DNA from: Piromyces finnis
Taxonomy: Eukaryota; Neocallimastigomycota; Neocallimastigomycetes; Neocallimastigales; Neocallimastigaceae
Assembly (NCBI GenBank): GCA_002104945.1
Contig: MCFH01000065.1
Location: 1-64,000 of the forward strand
Direction of reading: 5' to 3'
Length of the DNA stretch: 64,000 nucleotides
Shown here: positions 11,447 to 29,343 of the stretch, piece by piece
Layout of the letters: each line of letters begins with the position of its first letter
Position numbering within the stretch: position 1 is the stretch's first letter
Translations under genes and position numbers: made by a program
Notes under the pieces: generated by a model
What the model was told of the DNA's origin: nothing
Seen by the model: only the letters and a program-made list of their open reading frames with translations
The model's database searches: none

Positions 11447-12404
11447 AAATCCTGGCGCTTTAGAATACTTTGCCGACATTAAGGCTTACTTAAAATCTTT
11501 GGTTGGTTTAAAGTATCTTTTGGTTACGGAACATATTGGACAGGCACAAAAACATTACCATATATTTGTCCAATACCAAAATTCAAAGAATTTGTCTATA
11601 AGAAGACTGAAGGGGGCTCACTTAGAACGCTGTTATGGCTCTGCCCAACAGAACATCCGCTACTGTAAGGCAGAGGATGAAAAACATATCAGAGACGGGG
11701 TCACTGCTATGTTAATCGAAGAAGAAGGTGAGCCTGTCTTTAAAGGTGGAAATTTTACTATCGGTTATTTACAAGATTGTGACAATCCAGATGAATTACC
11801 AGCTGTCTTATATAATACTTATCAAAAAATCAAATTGCAAAAGAAAAATAGATTATCTTTAGGGAGTTGGAGAAAGGAAGTCAAGGTTTACTACATCCAA
11901 GGTCCATCAGCAATTGGAAAATCGGAAAGAGCTGAAGAATTAATAAGAAAATATTACAATGACAAGGGCATCGAAGACCCTGACGAAATGTATTTCGATG
12001 AACTAAAATATGATAAATCTGGGTTTTATTCTGGAATAACTTTAGATAATCCATCTGAAGTTGCAGTTTTCGATGATTTCAGAGCTGGGATAATGAAGCC
12101 AGAAGAATTCATTAATCTTATTGATTATAGAGTTCATAATTTAAATATTAAAGGTGGGTCAGCTAAAAATAATTATAAATTAATAATTTTTACTTCTGTT
12201 CAAAAACTCTCTTCCATCTACAGAAATGTAGACGAATTTGAAAGAAGAGAACAATGGGAAAGAAGAATTCAATTAATTAATATGTATCCACCTGAAAGAG
12301 TTCATATAGGTGGTCTTCCAGTTGGTCATAGAACTGACTTTAACCAATTAGAAGAATATAGTGTAGAAGACACTGTAGATAACACAAGAATTGTAATAAA
12401 TTAA
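11430..12404 (+). CDS. rep-like: CRESS-DNA virus Rep-like protein, N-terminus truncated (endogenous viral element)
   Basis: The frame is open from 11430 to the stop at 12402-12404 (324 codons) with no ATG start; it begins at what looks like Rep motif I (LTLN, about 11439). Next come the HUH-type metal-binding motif II (HYHIFVQ), motif III (YCKAED; the Tyr of the nicking site), Walker A (GPSAIGKS), Walker B (VAVFDDF) and motif C (IIFTS), all in canonical order, so both the HUH endonuclease and the superfamily 3 helicase are represented. Reps of circovirus-like single-stranded DNA viruses are about 280-340 aa, so only the extreme N-terminus is missing. The 5' third (about 11450-11720) is clearly richer in G+C than the host. 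With no start codon or signal peptide it is probably not translated as such. It converges on a capsid-like fragment. Confidence 0.88.
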   Translation, partial: NFILTLNPGALEYFADIKAYLKSLVGLKYLLVTEHIGQAQKHYHIFVQYQNSKNLSIRRLKGAHLERCYGSAQQNIRYCKAEDEKHIRDGVTAMLIEEEGEPVFKGGNFTIGYLQDCDNPDELPAVLYNTYQKIKLQKKNRLSLGSWRKEVKVYYIQGPSAIGKSERAEELIRKYYNDKGIEDPDEMYFDELKYDKSGFYSGITLDNPSEVAVFDDFRAGIMKPEEFINLIDYRVHNLNIKGGSAKNNYKLIIFTSVQKLSSIYRNVDEFERREQWERRIQLINMYPPERVHIGGLPVGHRTDFNQLEEYSVEDTVDNTRIVIN

Positions 12405-12481
12405 TTTAAATAAAATTTAAATAAAGTTTATTTTACACCCATATCTTTTATTTATTTATTAATTGTTTTATATTACATTTA

Positions 12482-12880
12482 TTAATCACCAATTTGTGTT
12501 TCACTCCATGGATCATCATTTGGATCCACAATGTGAGTATCTGTTACAACTTGTAATGTTTCTTCATCAGTTGGTGTCCATCTTTGATAATGTTTAACAA
12601 GAGTATATTTAGTCTTAGGGTCTATTCTATAGTGTTTTTGTTCATAAAACGTTTTAATCATTAAACGACCACTTAAAGTACATACTTTATTAGATGGTTG
12701 AACAACAGTACCATCAGTTATAGTGGAACTTTCTGTATCACCACTAACCTGTCCCCAAAATTTAAATAAAGAACCACAAGTAAAACCTGGAATACCTGCT
12801 TGAGTCATAGTATTTCCAGTAGTCTTAAAATGTTTTTTATACTTCCATGCCCAATAACCTCTTTTAACCGATACAGATAA
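12482..12880 (-). pseudogene. cap-like: Capsid-like fragment of a CRESS-DNA virus, opposite the Rep-like ORF
   Basis: A minus-strand frame ends with a stop at 12482-12484, 77 bases from the Rep stop. It is open beyond its first ATG at 12808 up to about 12880 or later, so the ATG is internal. The fragment (about 130 aa) has W/Y-rich beta-strand-like stretches such as RGYWAWKYKKHF, as in C-terminal halves of circovirus-like capsid proteins, but I do not recognise a diagnostic motif. Its main support is position: in circovirus-like genomes rep and cap are convergent and meet at a short intergenic gap, exactly as here. The N-terminal half with the Arg-rich domain is absent; beyond about 12880 the plus strand resumes what looks like host coding sequence. 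Confidence 0.55.
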
Positions 12881-13314
12881 TGAAAATTCGGAAACAATTA
12901 TTAATAAAGCAAAAGAAATGGCTTTAAATACTAGAGATGAAAAATTAAAAAATAAGATTGTTAAACAAATGAATAATTATGTTGATTTTCACAAAAAATG
13001 AAGTTATAAAGGTTTCAGGCAAAGTTTCTGATGATGTATTCAAGACTATATATGATCATTCATTAGCATATAATAAAATTAGCATGGACGCATTAAAAGC
13101 TATAGAATTTAAAGGTTCTTATGGAAATAATGATTATAACAACAATGATGTTAATAAATTAGAGAATGCTATGAAGTACAATAAGAATTCTAATCAAAAT
13201 AATTTAAGTAATAATAAAATTCGCAATGATTTACCAAAATCATCATCCATTAATAAGGGTACAACAACTATAACTGGAAATAAAAATACAAAATATATAA
13301 AATTTTTATATTAA
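12881..13314 (+). pseudogene. Frameshifted Asn/Lys-rich coding fragment
   Basis: From about 12881 the plus strand encodes a helical, charged peptide (ENSETIINKAKEMALNT and onward) that stops at 12999-13001; the coding pattern then resumes in another frame from about 12979 (KNEVIKVSGKVSDDVFKTIY) up to 13314. The two frames overlap near 12985-13000, so a frameshift lies there. No family recognised. It may be the right-hand part of a host gene into which the viral island was inserted. Confidence 0.4.
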
Positions 13315-13328
13315 AATATTAACATTAA

Positions 13329-13473
13329 AATAAATAAATAAATAAATGAAATAAATAAATAAATAAATAAATAAAATAAATAAATAAATAAATGAAATAA
13401 ATAAATAAATAAATAAATAAAATAAATAAATAAATAAATAAATAAATAAAATAAATAAATAAATAAATAAATA
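13329..13473. repeat. (AAAT)n microsatellite with sporadic variants
   Basis: About 35 units of AAAT with occasional AAATGAAAT or AAATAAAAT variants. The minus-strand open frame over it is only repeat translation. Confidence 0.92.
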
Positions 13474-13686
13474 ATAGTGATAAATAGGTCAGATTATATA
13501 AAAATGTAATTATTGGAAATAATTCCAAAAATTATATTTTTTTAAAACAATATTCTAAATCTATATATATATATATTTTAAAAAAAAATTACATATTTAT
13601 AAAATGATTTATAGTCCCTTTTATTTTTAATTTATTAAAAAATTAAATAATGTTAAAATATTTATTTTTTATTATTAACATTTTAG
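13474..13686 (+). other. AT-rich spacer or intron ending in a splice acceptor
   Basis: No coding signal. It ends with TTTTAG at 13681-13686, directly before coding-like sequence, so it may be an intron of the decayed gene that follows. Confidence 0.4.
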
Positions 13687-15311
13687 TGTTATATGTAATA
13701 CACTTAATAATGTAAAACTACCGGATACTGACCGAGAATTTTGTATATATACTAAAAATAATATGTATAAAATGGTTAATCCATTTTATATTAATTCTCA
13801 AAATGAAACAGTTTATTTTGATAATATAGAAAATTTGGACCTGAATGGGTCGGTGTCGGTGTGTGTGGAGAAGATAAAATTGTTAATAATATGGGTGAAT
13901 ATTTTACTGTTGTTAAATCTGATAAATTGAATAAAAGATCCGATGACAATGAAACAAAACTAGACTCTGATAATAATAATGACATAAAATCTGACTCTAC
14001 TACTGCCAATGATAAAGTAGATGAAAAATTGATAGATAAAGAAAATGAAGGTATATTTAGACATCGTACTTTAGAAGAATACAAAGAATATTATAAGAAT
14101 TTATTAGATAAATTGATAAAAGATAGAACAAATAGTGTTTCTTTAACTAGTAAAAATCCAGCTTATAATCCTTATCATCCTTTATTAATTCATGCTGAAA
14201 ATACTATGGGACCTAATGTTATTACAATATTAGGTGCTCCTTACAAAGAAAAGAAATTGAATAATTTTGAATTGCAAAATGATGAAGATAATGACTTTAG
14301 AGATTGTAATATTTCGGTTAATAATATGGATAAATCTAATATGACATGTGCTGTTGCATATACTCATAATATTCAAAATACAATAACCATCTCTAGTAGT
14401 AAAGGTACAGCATACCATCAAGATTTCGGATATTCTTATGGTGAAGGAGATGCCATTACTGATGAAATTGGATCGTCATTAGAATTGGCAAGAGCTCTAG
14501 CAAGGGGTAGTTCAGTTTCATATTCCAAATCCGAAGGAGGTTCTGTTGCTCTTGAAAATGTTCATACTGTAGTTAATACAGAGTCTAGTTCTAATACCAA
14601 CTCATATGATTATACTCACACTACGACTCATGATGAATCTTATACTTTTACCGTAAGTGAAGAAAATTCACACTCAAGATCAGATGGTGGTGAAATAGTA
14701 GATGAATCTAATTGGACTTCATATAACGAAACTTCCAGAACAAATGAGTATACAAGAATGGAATTAGATGATTATAATAAAGCACTTCAAAGTGTAAACG
14801 CTGATAAAAGTAAAAAAACAAGAAACTAAGACTGCTTCGAATGTGTTAAATTCTTTAATTGAACTAATTCCAAAATCTTCTATAAATAAAAGATCTGAAG
14901 ATACAACTAAAGATAGCATAACTAACCAAATTGGTAGAATCGAAAAGCGAACAGGAAAAGCACCAGGAGGAAATAAAGTAGGAAATAAAGTGGGAAATAA
15001 TGGAGATAATGGAAATGTCGGTACAAGTGTACAAATAGGAAATTCTGGTGGTTTTAAAAAACAGACTTTCAAAATTTGTATAAGGATGTAAGACAGGTGG
15101 CTCTCTCGGTTCTTCGTTGGGTTCTTTTACAGGTATTCTCGGTTTTATTGGTGGTGGAGCTATTAGTTGCCTTGGAGGAGGAATAGCAGAACTTGCAAAA
15201 GGTGCATCTCAAGCACACTCAGCAGAAGAAGTAAATAAGATAGCTGAAAGACAATTGAATCAAGAAGATAATGTCAATGATAATACCAATCTTTTTTTAT
15301 ATGTAAATTAA
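13687..15311 (+). pseudogene. Frameshifted gene for a Ser/Thr-rich protein, unknown function
   Basis: Coding-like sequence runs from just after a splice acceptor (13686) to 15311 but changes frame near 13830, near 14820 and near 15090, so no single product is possible unless these are assembly errors. The central part (13861-14829, 322 codons) has an acidic N-terminal stretch, a segment AYNPYHPLLIHAENTMGPNV, and then about 130 residues of alternating Ser/Thr with polar and hydrophobic residues (around 14380-14740), a pattern also found in amphipathic beta-hairpins of aerolysin-fold proteins; this resemblance is compositional only. The last part (15117-15311) is a Gly-rich hydrophobic segment (GILGFIGGGAISCLGGG) that could insert into membranes. 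No catalytic motif seen; the function is unknown and the locus appears dead. Confidence 0.5.
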
Positions 15312-16944
15312 CCTGAAATATTTTTTATATATACTTAAAATTAATACATATTTATAATTATCTTAAATCATTTTATTATTATTAATAATGGTATTTAATT
15401 TTTTTTTTAAAAAAAAAATATTTCTTTTAATTATAAAGCATTTTTTTTTTATTTTTTGTAATTTATCTATAGTTCTTTATATTATTATTAATATTATTAT
15501 ATATATATTTTTAAAGTATATTGTATTAAATTGTTTTTAAAATAATAGATAATTAAATAATTTTTTTTTACTTTACACATATTAATAAATGGAATAAAAT
15601 CTATAATCTATTATAGAGAAAAGTAATTTAATAAAAATTCGTTTTGATTTCTATTACACAATTCTACTTTAAAAAGGATAGTTAATTTTCTTCTCTTTCA
15701 ATACTTTTTATTTGGTAATAATTTTAAATGACAACAAACACAATCATAGTAAAAGTCCACTTTATTGGCGCAGTAAATTATTTTTTATTTAAGCCTCATT
15801 ATATTTAATCCCAATGATTCATGCTTTTTAATTTATTTTATGTTATAATAATTGAATTTTATTAATAATTAAAGTTTCCTCTTCATAATTTTATGTGATC
15901 CAAAAAAATAAAATTTTTAAATTAATTAGTCAAAAGTTAAGTTTTATCATTTACTTTTAAATAAAATATTAATGGATATTTATGAGCAATAATGGAGTAT
16001 GGATGAATATTTTAAATAGTAGTATATACTTGAATAGTATCAATTAGTATTTAATCATAATAATGAACATTAATGAATACTTAAATGTATTATTAACTAT
16101 TAATTCGTATTAAAATATAATTATTTTATTAATTATTATTAGTAGAGTATTAAATATAAAAAATTTATTATTAACTCTTACTATAGGTATTATTATTAAT
16201 TATTAAATAGTATTAAATAGTAATTAATAGTATTAAATACTATGTTTTATTAATTATGAATTAATATAAACTATTATCAATTATGAATTTTTAGTAAATG
16301 ATAAATGATATTATGAAGTATTATCATTATTTATTATTATTAAGCTATTTTATTATTTTATTATTATTATTTCTTTTTTTTTTTTTTTTTTATTATGCTC
16401 CTAAAAAAAGATAATTATGAAAATTTTATAAACTATAATCTTTTTTTTTTACTTTATATTAATAATTATCAAATATGTATTATATATAGTTAATCATTAG
16501 GATATGAATTCTTTTTCATAACATAAATAATGTAAAAACTTTAATATTTAGTAAAGAATGAATTTTTAAAATATAAATAGATACTAAATGTTAATAATGA
16601 TGTTAATAGATTCCAATTATTAAAGTCGTTAATGTATGATGAAATTTATGGTATCAAAATAACAAATAAAATATAAAAATTAAATATCGAGTAAAAAGAA
16701 AAGAAAAATAAAAAAGAATAAATATATTGGTAAATGTTTAAATTATAAAATATGAATATAAAATAATTTCTGAAAGTTTTAATCGATGTTGCTTGATGAT
16801 GATGATGATGATGATTTAAAATATATATATATATATATAATAAAAATAAAAAATAGGATTAAAAAATTTAAGTAAAATAAAATTGAAAAAAAAAAAAAGT
16901 TTTCTTTTTCTTAAAAATTATAATTATGATGCTAACGATGAGAA
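15312..16944. other. AT-rich intergenic region, no gene seen
   Basis: A+T-rich, with many short direct repeats of the ATTAATAGTATTAAATA kind between about 15960 and 16330, a poly-T tract at 16375-16391 and short (GAT)n and (AT)n tracts at about 16795-16840. It probably includes the 3' end of the minus-strand gene at 16945. Confidence 0.65.
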
Positions 16945-18086
16945 TTATTTTTTAATTTTTGTTTTAGTGATTGGCATTACACCAAGATATGGTGAAGTAT
17001 TGTATGGTTTAGTAAGAGTTGGCACCATATTAACACCAGGAGAACCATAATATGGATTTTGATTATAAGCTGCATAATATGGATTTGCAACTTGAGCTGC
17101 GGCAGCATTATACATTTGTTGATAATATAATTGTGAATTTATGGTGCTACCACCAACATGATTAAGGTATGGAGAGGGTGGTGCAGCAATAACTGTAGGT
17201 ACATTCACTTGACTTTGTTCTACCTTCTTTTTTCCAGTTTTATTTTTACCCGACTTCTTCTTACTACTATTACTTTGAGTAGAATGAATAGAAGCAGTTT
17301 CAATGGAAGCCATAGATATTGGAGTGGGTGGAATGGAAGGATCAATTCTTGAAGCAATCTTGGCAGTGGCATTAACCTTTTTAGGACGACGAGGCTTTTC
17401 ACCATCAAAATTTAATAATGGAGAGGGTAAATTAGTCTTTTTTTGTTTTTCTTTAATGATAGGTGAAGAAGTCACGGATGTTTTTGAACTTTCAATCTTT
17501 ATTGATGCAAGATCAACAGACGTATCTTCATATAAGTCATTTTTAGAATATATTTTGGCTGTATTTCCATGAGATTTTTTACCATGCTTACTGATTTCTT
17601 CTTTAACTTCCTTTTGTGGATTAATAACTTTCTTAACTGTTGCTGCTGTGGAAGAGGTGTCACTTTCATCCTGACTATTTTTTTTGTGTTTGGTATTTTG
17701 ACTATGCTCATAAAGATATTTTCTTTTTTTGTTTTCTTCAATTGCTTTGGCACTATTTCTACCAATACACCAACACCACAAACAAAAGAAAATAAATATA
17801 AATGGTATACTAACAACAGTAATAAATATCCAAAGATTAATACCAAGAATAGTTATAGTTTCTTTTGAGGAACCTTTTTCAAAGTCATAATATTCATCTA
17901 TTAATTAAAATTTAAAAAAGTTTTTTTTTCTATTAGTTTAAATAAATGACATTAACTATTTGACTATATAGTTTTTTTTTTAATATTAATTTGACTATAA
18001 AAATTTTTTTAATACATACTTTGTGGAAGTGCAGCTATACTTTCAAAAATGCAAAAAAATAAAAACAACCTTGATGTATTTTTCAT
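16945..18086 (-). CDS. Type I single-pass membrane protein with basic, Tyr/Pro-rich cytosolic tail
   Basis: Spliced model complement(join(16945..17897, 18020..18086)), 1020 nt, 339 aa. The 122-bp intron is bounded by GTATGT and TTAATAG and keeps frame. Exon 1 encodes a signal peptide (MKNTSRLFLFFCIFESIAA, cleavage near LPQ). A very short ectodomain (NEYYDFEKGSSKET) leads to a transmembrane helix at about residues 36-56 (NLWIFITVVSIPFIFIFF), followed by CLWCWC, cysteines that could be palmitoylated. The tail is Lys/Ser-rich with a KKKSGKNKTGKKK cluster and ends in a region rich in Tyr, Asn, Ala and Pro (YYQQMYNAAAAQVANPYY). No enzyme domain; function unknown. The layout (short outside, long disordered inside) suggests an adaptor or anchoring protein and parallels the protein at 8031-9122. 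Confidence 0.85.
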
Positions 18087-18394
18087 TTCTGAGTTTTTTT
18101 TAATATTAAAATTCTTATTGCTTATATTATTGTACTATGTACTACTGTAGAGTAGATACTATTTTATTATATTGTATTTTATATTTTATTTTATTATACT
18201 TTATATTTTATTCGAAAATTTGACTTTTTATTTCAATACAACTGTTTAACAACAAATGGCAAAAAGTTATTGTTAACAATTATATATATATATTTATTTT
18301 TTTTAATATATAAAAAAAAAAAGAATAAAGGTAGTTGATTAAAGGTGTAAAATGACAATGAAATTTATATTTTTTTTATACTATTAAAATATAT

Positions 18395-18397
18395 ATT

Positions 18398-18432
<35 letters not shown>
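18395..18432. repeat. (ATT)n microsatellite
   Basis: About 12 copies of ATT. Confidence 0.9.
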
Positions 18433-19610
18433 TCATATATTGTTATTATTATTTTTATTATTTCAATTTTTTATTAGATATATTCTTTTTTTTTTCTTCT
18501 AATATGGTATATTATGCATTTACTATTGCTTTACTATTGCTTTACTATTCATGGTTATGGATAGTTTTCTTTTTTTTCAATGTTACAATTCTTTTTTTTT
18601 TTTCAAGAAAGCTTTTAACATTCAGTTTTATTTTAAAATAAAATTAAATATTTCTTCTTTCTTCAACAACATTCATACTTTTTTATTGCTTGCTGCTGCT
18701 TGCGGTTGCTTACGGTTGCTTGCTGTTGCTGCTGCTCAACCTTTAGAAATTGAACTTTTTTTAAAAGTAAAAAAGTAAAATAAAATAAAAAAATTTATTT
18801 TAATCTCTTTTTATTTATCTTTTTAATTAAATCTTTTTTTTTTAATTTTATTAATGATTAAAAAATTTCATTTAAAGTTTATTATAATAAATAACATTTT
18901 TATTGATTCCACATAATCACCAATATATTGGATTGTATTTAAATATATATATAATTTAGTTTAATAGCCAATTTTTTAGTCTATTTTTTATAGTTTCAAT
19001 TGAATTATACTTTGCAATATATTATAATATATTGGATACTTTATTTTTATAATAAATAAAGTTGAAAAACATTCCATTGATAATAAATAAATAATATATA
19101 AAATGGTACAAATATAAATTTAAGTGTAAATATATTATAATATAAACATAATATATTGTTTACATTTAGTTTAATGTAAATTAATGTAATGTATTTGGTG
19201 GGCATCTTTAATAAAAAGGCAAACATGAAGCAAGAGGAAGCAAAACAAAGAAAAATAAATTATTTATTATTTCTTTATTATTTCATTGCTATTTCTTTCT
19301 TATTTCATTGTTACGATGATGGTCTGTTTAGTCCAAATGTAAATAAATATTGATATTACGGTTACATTGAAAGATGAATAAAGGAATGTTATGGTTACAT
19401 TTTAAAAGTAGACTTTGTTCATGATTTAAACTTTTTAAAATTTAATTAATATTTCAATTGAATAATATATTGCAATATATTTTGTAATATATTATCTAAT
19501 CCAATGAAATAGAGTTTAAATTTGAAAGGATTAAACTTATGATGGGGAACGCTTTTTTCAAAAGAAAAATGGAACAAAAACTCAATTGAATATGAAAGGA
19601 AAAAAGATAA

Positions 19611-19624
19611 TAATAATAATAATA

Positions 19625-19668
<44 letters not shown>

Positions 19669-19706
19669 GTGATAATAATAATAATAATATAATAATAATA
19701 ATAATA

Positions 19707-19744
<38 letters not shown>

Positions 19745-19770
19745 GTGATGGTGATGATGATGATAATGAT
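19611..19770. repeat. Compound (AAT)n/(GAT)n microsatellite
   Basis: About 45 AAT units with interspersed GGTGAT and GAT units over 160 bp. Confidence 0.92.
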
Positions 19771-20665
19771 GATAACAAAAAAAGTTGATTAGAATAAATA
19801 AAAGAAAAAATATTATGACTTTTCTTGATTTGACAAATTTCATTATAATATTAAAAAAAGATAAAAAGGAATGACAATATTTACAGATACTTAAACTTTA
19901 AATAATAATAATCATAACAATAAAATTCCTTTTTAGAATTTATTGGTTATTTATAAGGATAATAGTAAAGGGGAAAGGAATGGTTTTTAAAGAAATATAT
20001 AAAATATCAAATGGCTATTATTAGTATAGTCTTGGAATAATATTACTTCTTGGTGATAAAGAGTTTTATTTCATCGGAATAAAAATAAAAAAAAAACTTT
20101 GGATATCTATAGAGAATAGGTAAAGAGGAAAGAAGAGAAATGATGTAAAAATTAAAAAAGAAAATATTTACTATAAAAAATGCTATTAACTTTAAATTGG
20201 ATATATTGAAATAAAGTTATACATGGATACTTTATATTCATTTCATATATTAAAGGAATAATAATAATAGACTGTGAGTAAATATATATCTACCAAATAT
20301 GTTTTTATTAATATTTTGTAAATAATAGTTTTATTTTTTTTATATCATAGATAGGTCTTAATAATGTTAAGAACTTGAACTTGTATACAATAGGCAAACA
20401 ATGAATACATTAGTTTTAATAGGTGTCAATACCATATCAATATTTATTAAAAACTATTTTTTTTTTATAAAAAAAATAATAATCCTTGGTATACATATTT
20501 AGTTTACCTTTTTGTAAAGTTTTATTTTAAAAAGGCAAAAAAAAAAAAAAGTTTCAACTATTTAGAATATTCTTTTGGTAGTTAAAGCTTTAATCATTTT
20601 TGTGACACCCTAAGGATGAAAAAAGAATTTCTTTTATTTATTATTAATATATCTTGAAAATTTTT

Positions 20666-20667
<2 letters not shown>

Positions 20668-20703
<36 letters not shown>
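20668..20703. repeat. Poly-T tract of about 36 bases
   Basis: Uninterrupted T run; the longest homopolymer I see in the window. Confidence 0.9.
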
Positions 20704-20705
<2 letters not shown>

Positions 20706-21015
20706 CTAGCTATAACAAAAAAAAATAAATAATGAGTCTATTTCATTTTTGCACAGACGATTCATCCCTCCTTTTCACATTTCAAAAATTAAGACTATTG
20801 TAAATATTTCAAATGTTTCATTGCTATTGAAAAACATAGCATTCGTACTTTTTTATAACAAATAACCCCTTTGATTTCATAAAGAGAAATAGGGAAATGT
20901 ATAAAGATTTAATTTTATTTAATTTTGGTGTATTATATAAATAATATATTTTATTTATTTATTTTTTAATTCAAAAAATTTTAATTATAAATACTTTAAG
21001 AAAACATCATTTTCT

Positions 21016-21143
21016 TCAAACAAACAAACAAACAAACAAACAAACAAACAAACAAACAAACAAACAAACAAACAAACAAACAAACAAACAAACAAACAAA
21101 CAAACAAACAACAACAACAACAAAAAAAAAAAAAAAAAAAAAA
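21016..21143. repeat. (CAAA)n microsatellite followed by (CAA)n and poly-A
   Basis: About 24 perfect CAAA units (21016-21110), four CAA units and then a run of about 21 A. Strand-asymmetric and almost T-free for more than 120 bases. Confidence 0.95.
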
Positions 21144-22030
21144 TAGATGTTTTTTTAATATATAATTACATTTTTAAATGATAAATTATTATTGATGAAT
21201 AATATATTTCCAAAATCCATTAAAAATTTATGTAAATATATACAACAAATAATTTTTTATTTATTTATTTTTTTTTTTCGTATAAACTATATTGTTTATG
21301 TTTATTAAAAGGAAATTGTTGATTATTATTTTTTAACACACACACGCATGTGATATATATTTTCTGTACATTTATAAATCTTGTAGAGTTAATAGATTGA
21401 TCATTTATACATTTTTTATGTTAAGGAATTTAATAACATATAAATTTTTATTCTATTTTTTTATTTCGCATTATTTATTTATTTTTATTTCTTTTCTTTC
21501 TTTTTTTTTTTAATTATATATGAAATGGTAAATACTTAAAAAAAAAAAAAAGTGCTTATTTGACTTAAAAGTTTACAAGAAGTTGCTTATACGCCTTTTA
21601 ATTTTTCATTCTATTTTATGAATACACTTTGGTAGTGATTGGCTTATTTAGAGAGTCATAAGCCACAATATTTATACCTTTGAAATTCAAAATTTACTAT
21701 CATCCAGTTGTTTATTCATTAATCCATTCCTATTTTGTTTAATTCATATTTGAATAGGCTACTTTTTTTCACATACCATATTATTTTAATATTTCATTAT
21801 ATATATATATATTAGGTTCAAAGGAATAGAATAAAATAGGCAATAAAATATATACATATTAGCACTTTAATATTTATTATAAATATTATTATTTTAATAA
21901 ATAGTTAAAATCAAATTTTTATCACTACATTTTATTTTTTTTTTTTTAAAAAAAAATAGTTTATTATTCTATTATCCATTAAATTTTGTTTGAAATTTTT
22001 ATATTAAAAGTTTATAATAAATAAATAAAA

Positions 22031-28191
<6,161 letters not shown>

Positions 28192-29343
28192 ATAACAACA
28201 TTCCATTTAAATATTTTATCCCTATGGATCTCATCATTAGTCAGAATGAAGACATTTTAATAGTTTTCATTTTTTTTAAAAAAAAAAAATAACAAAAGTC
28301 ATAACTATCTTTAACAAGTTTTAAAAAAAAAAAAGGTATCTCCATTATTATCAATATAGTATATTTGAAACTTTGGAATTATCCTTTTTCTAAAAGGTAA
28401 TATATATAATAAATAAGAAAAATAATTCATCAAAAAAAAAAAAAAAAAAAAAAAAAAACATTTTTATTTTATTAAAGATAATATACTTTAAAAAATTATA
28501 AGTCTTTTATTATTATATGTATTATTTTTTTTTCATTCTATGTTTTCTTTTTTTATTGAAAATCTATTATATACCTCTTTTTTTTTATATATATACACTA
28601 ACAAAGTTTTTATTAATTCAATTTTTTTTTTATATGAAATTTTATATAATTAAAAAATAATAAAGAATTTTATTTTATATTAAATTTTTTTTTATTATAA
28701 TTTTCTTATTAATAAGAAAAAAATATTTTTTCTTTCATTTTAAAATTCATAAAGAATCAAGATTTTTCAATTTAAATTATTTTATTATTATAAATATTAA
28801 AACAAAAACAGAAAAAAAAAAAAAAAACTTGACAAAAGGAATAATGGAAAAATGTTTTTACGAAATATTTGAATGTAAAATCAATATTTATTAAAAATTA
28901 TTATTATTTTAATAAAGAAGAATTTATAAATTATTCAATTGAAATTGTATCTTTTTTTTTTTAATGATTTAATAATAATTAGAGTAATAATTGAATAAAT
29001 GAATGATAAAAAAAGAAAAAGAAAAACTAAATATATATTGATAAATATTTTACAAAATTTATTTTTATTTTAATTTTAAATAACTGTATATATTTAGATA
29101 TTTTTCGTCTAATTAAAAAAAAAAAAAAATTAAAATTTTAATTTACTTTTCAATAACAACAGCAGAAATAAATAAATAAATAATAAAAAGAAATTGAAAT
29201 TGAGAATGAAAATGAAAATGAAATTATGAAAAATGAAATTTCAATTTTTAATTACTTTTTTTTTTTTGTAAATCTTTCTATTATAATAATGATGATGATA
29301 AAGGTATTTACTACTTTAATGGAATTTTTCTTTATAATTATAT
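28192..29343. other. Intergenic region between convergent genes
   Basis: A+T-rich with poly-A (28432-28457) and poly-T tracts; should hold the 3' ends of the RSF1-like gene and of the minus-strand Nudix gene. No gene seen. Confidence 0.7.

Larger units (their letters stand above)
18087..22030. other. About 4 kb of AT-rich DNA without a gene
   Basis: Rich in homopolymers and microsatellites (listed separately). The open frames at 18551-18778 and 19446-19843 are low-complexity translations of T-rich or AAT repeats. A small imperfect repeat of GCTTGCTGCTGCTTGCGGTT type lies at about 18687-18737. The segment holds the promoters of two divergent genes (minus strand ending at 18086; plus strand starting at 22031). 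Confidence 0.65.

Noticed and set aside
13861-14829. Functional pore-forming protein
   Set aside because: The resemblance is only Ser/Thr alternation; the locus has several frame changes and no diagnostic motif.
18551-18778. 75-codon open frame with Ala/Leu-rich end
   Set aside because: Covers a GCT/TGC-type simple repeat and poly-T; no domain and no splice support.
19446-19843. Tyr/His/Ile/Leu-rich open frames
   Set aside because: Translation of AAT/GAT microsatellites.
21016-21143. CRISPR array or telomere repeat
   Set aside because: It is a plain CAAA microsatellite without spacers; the unit does not match known fungal telomere repeats.
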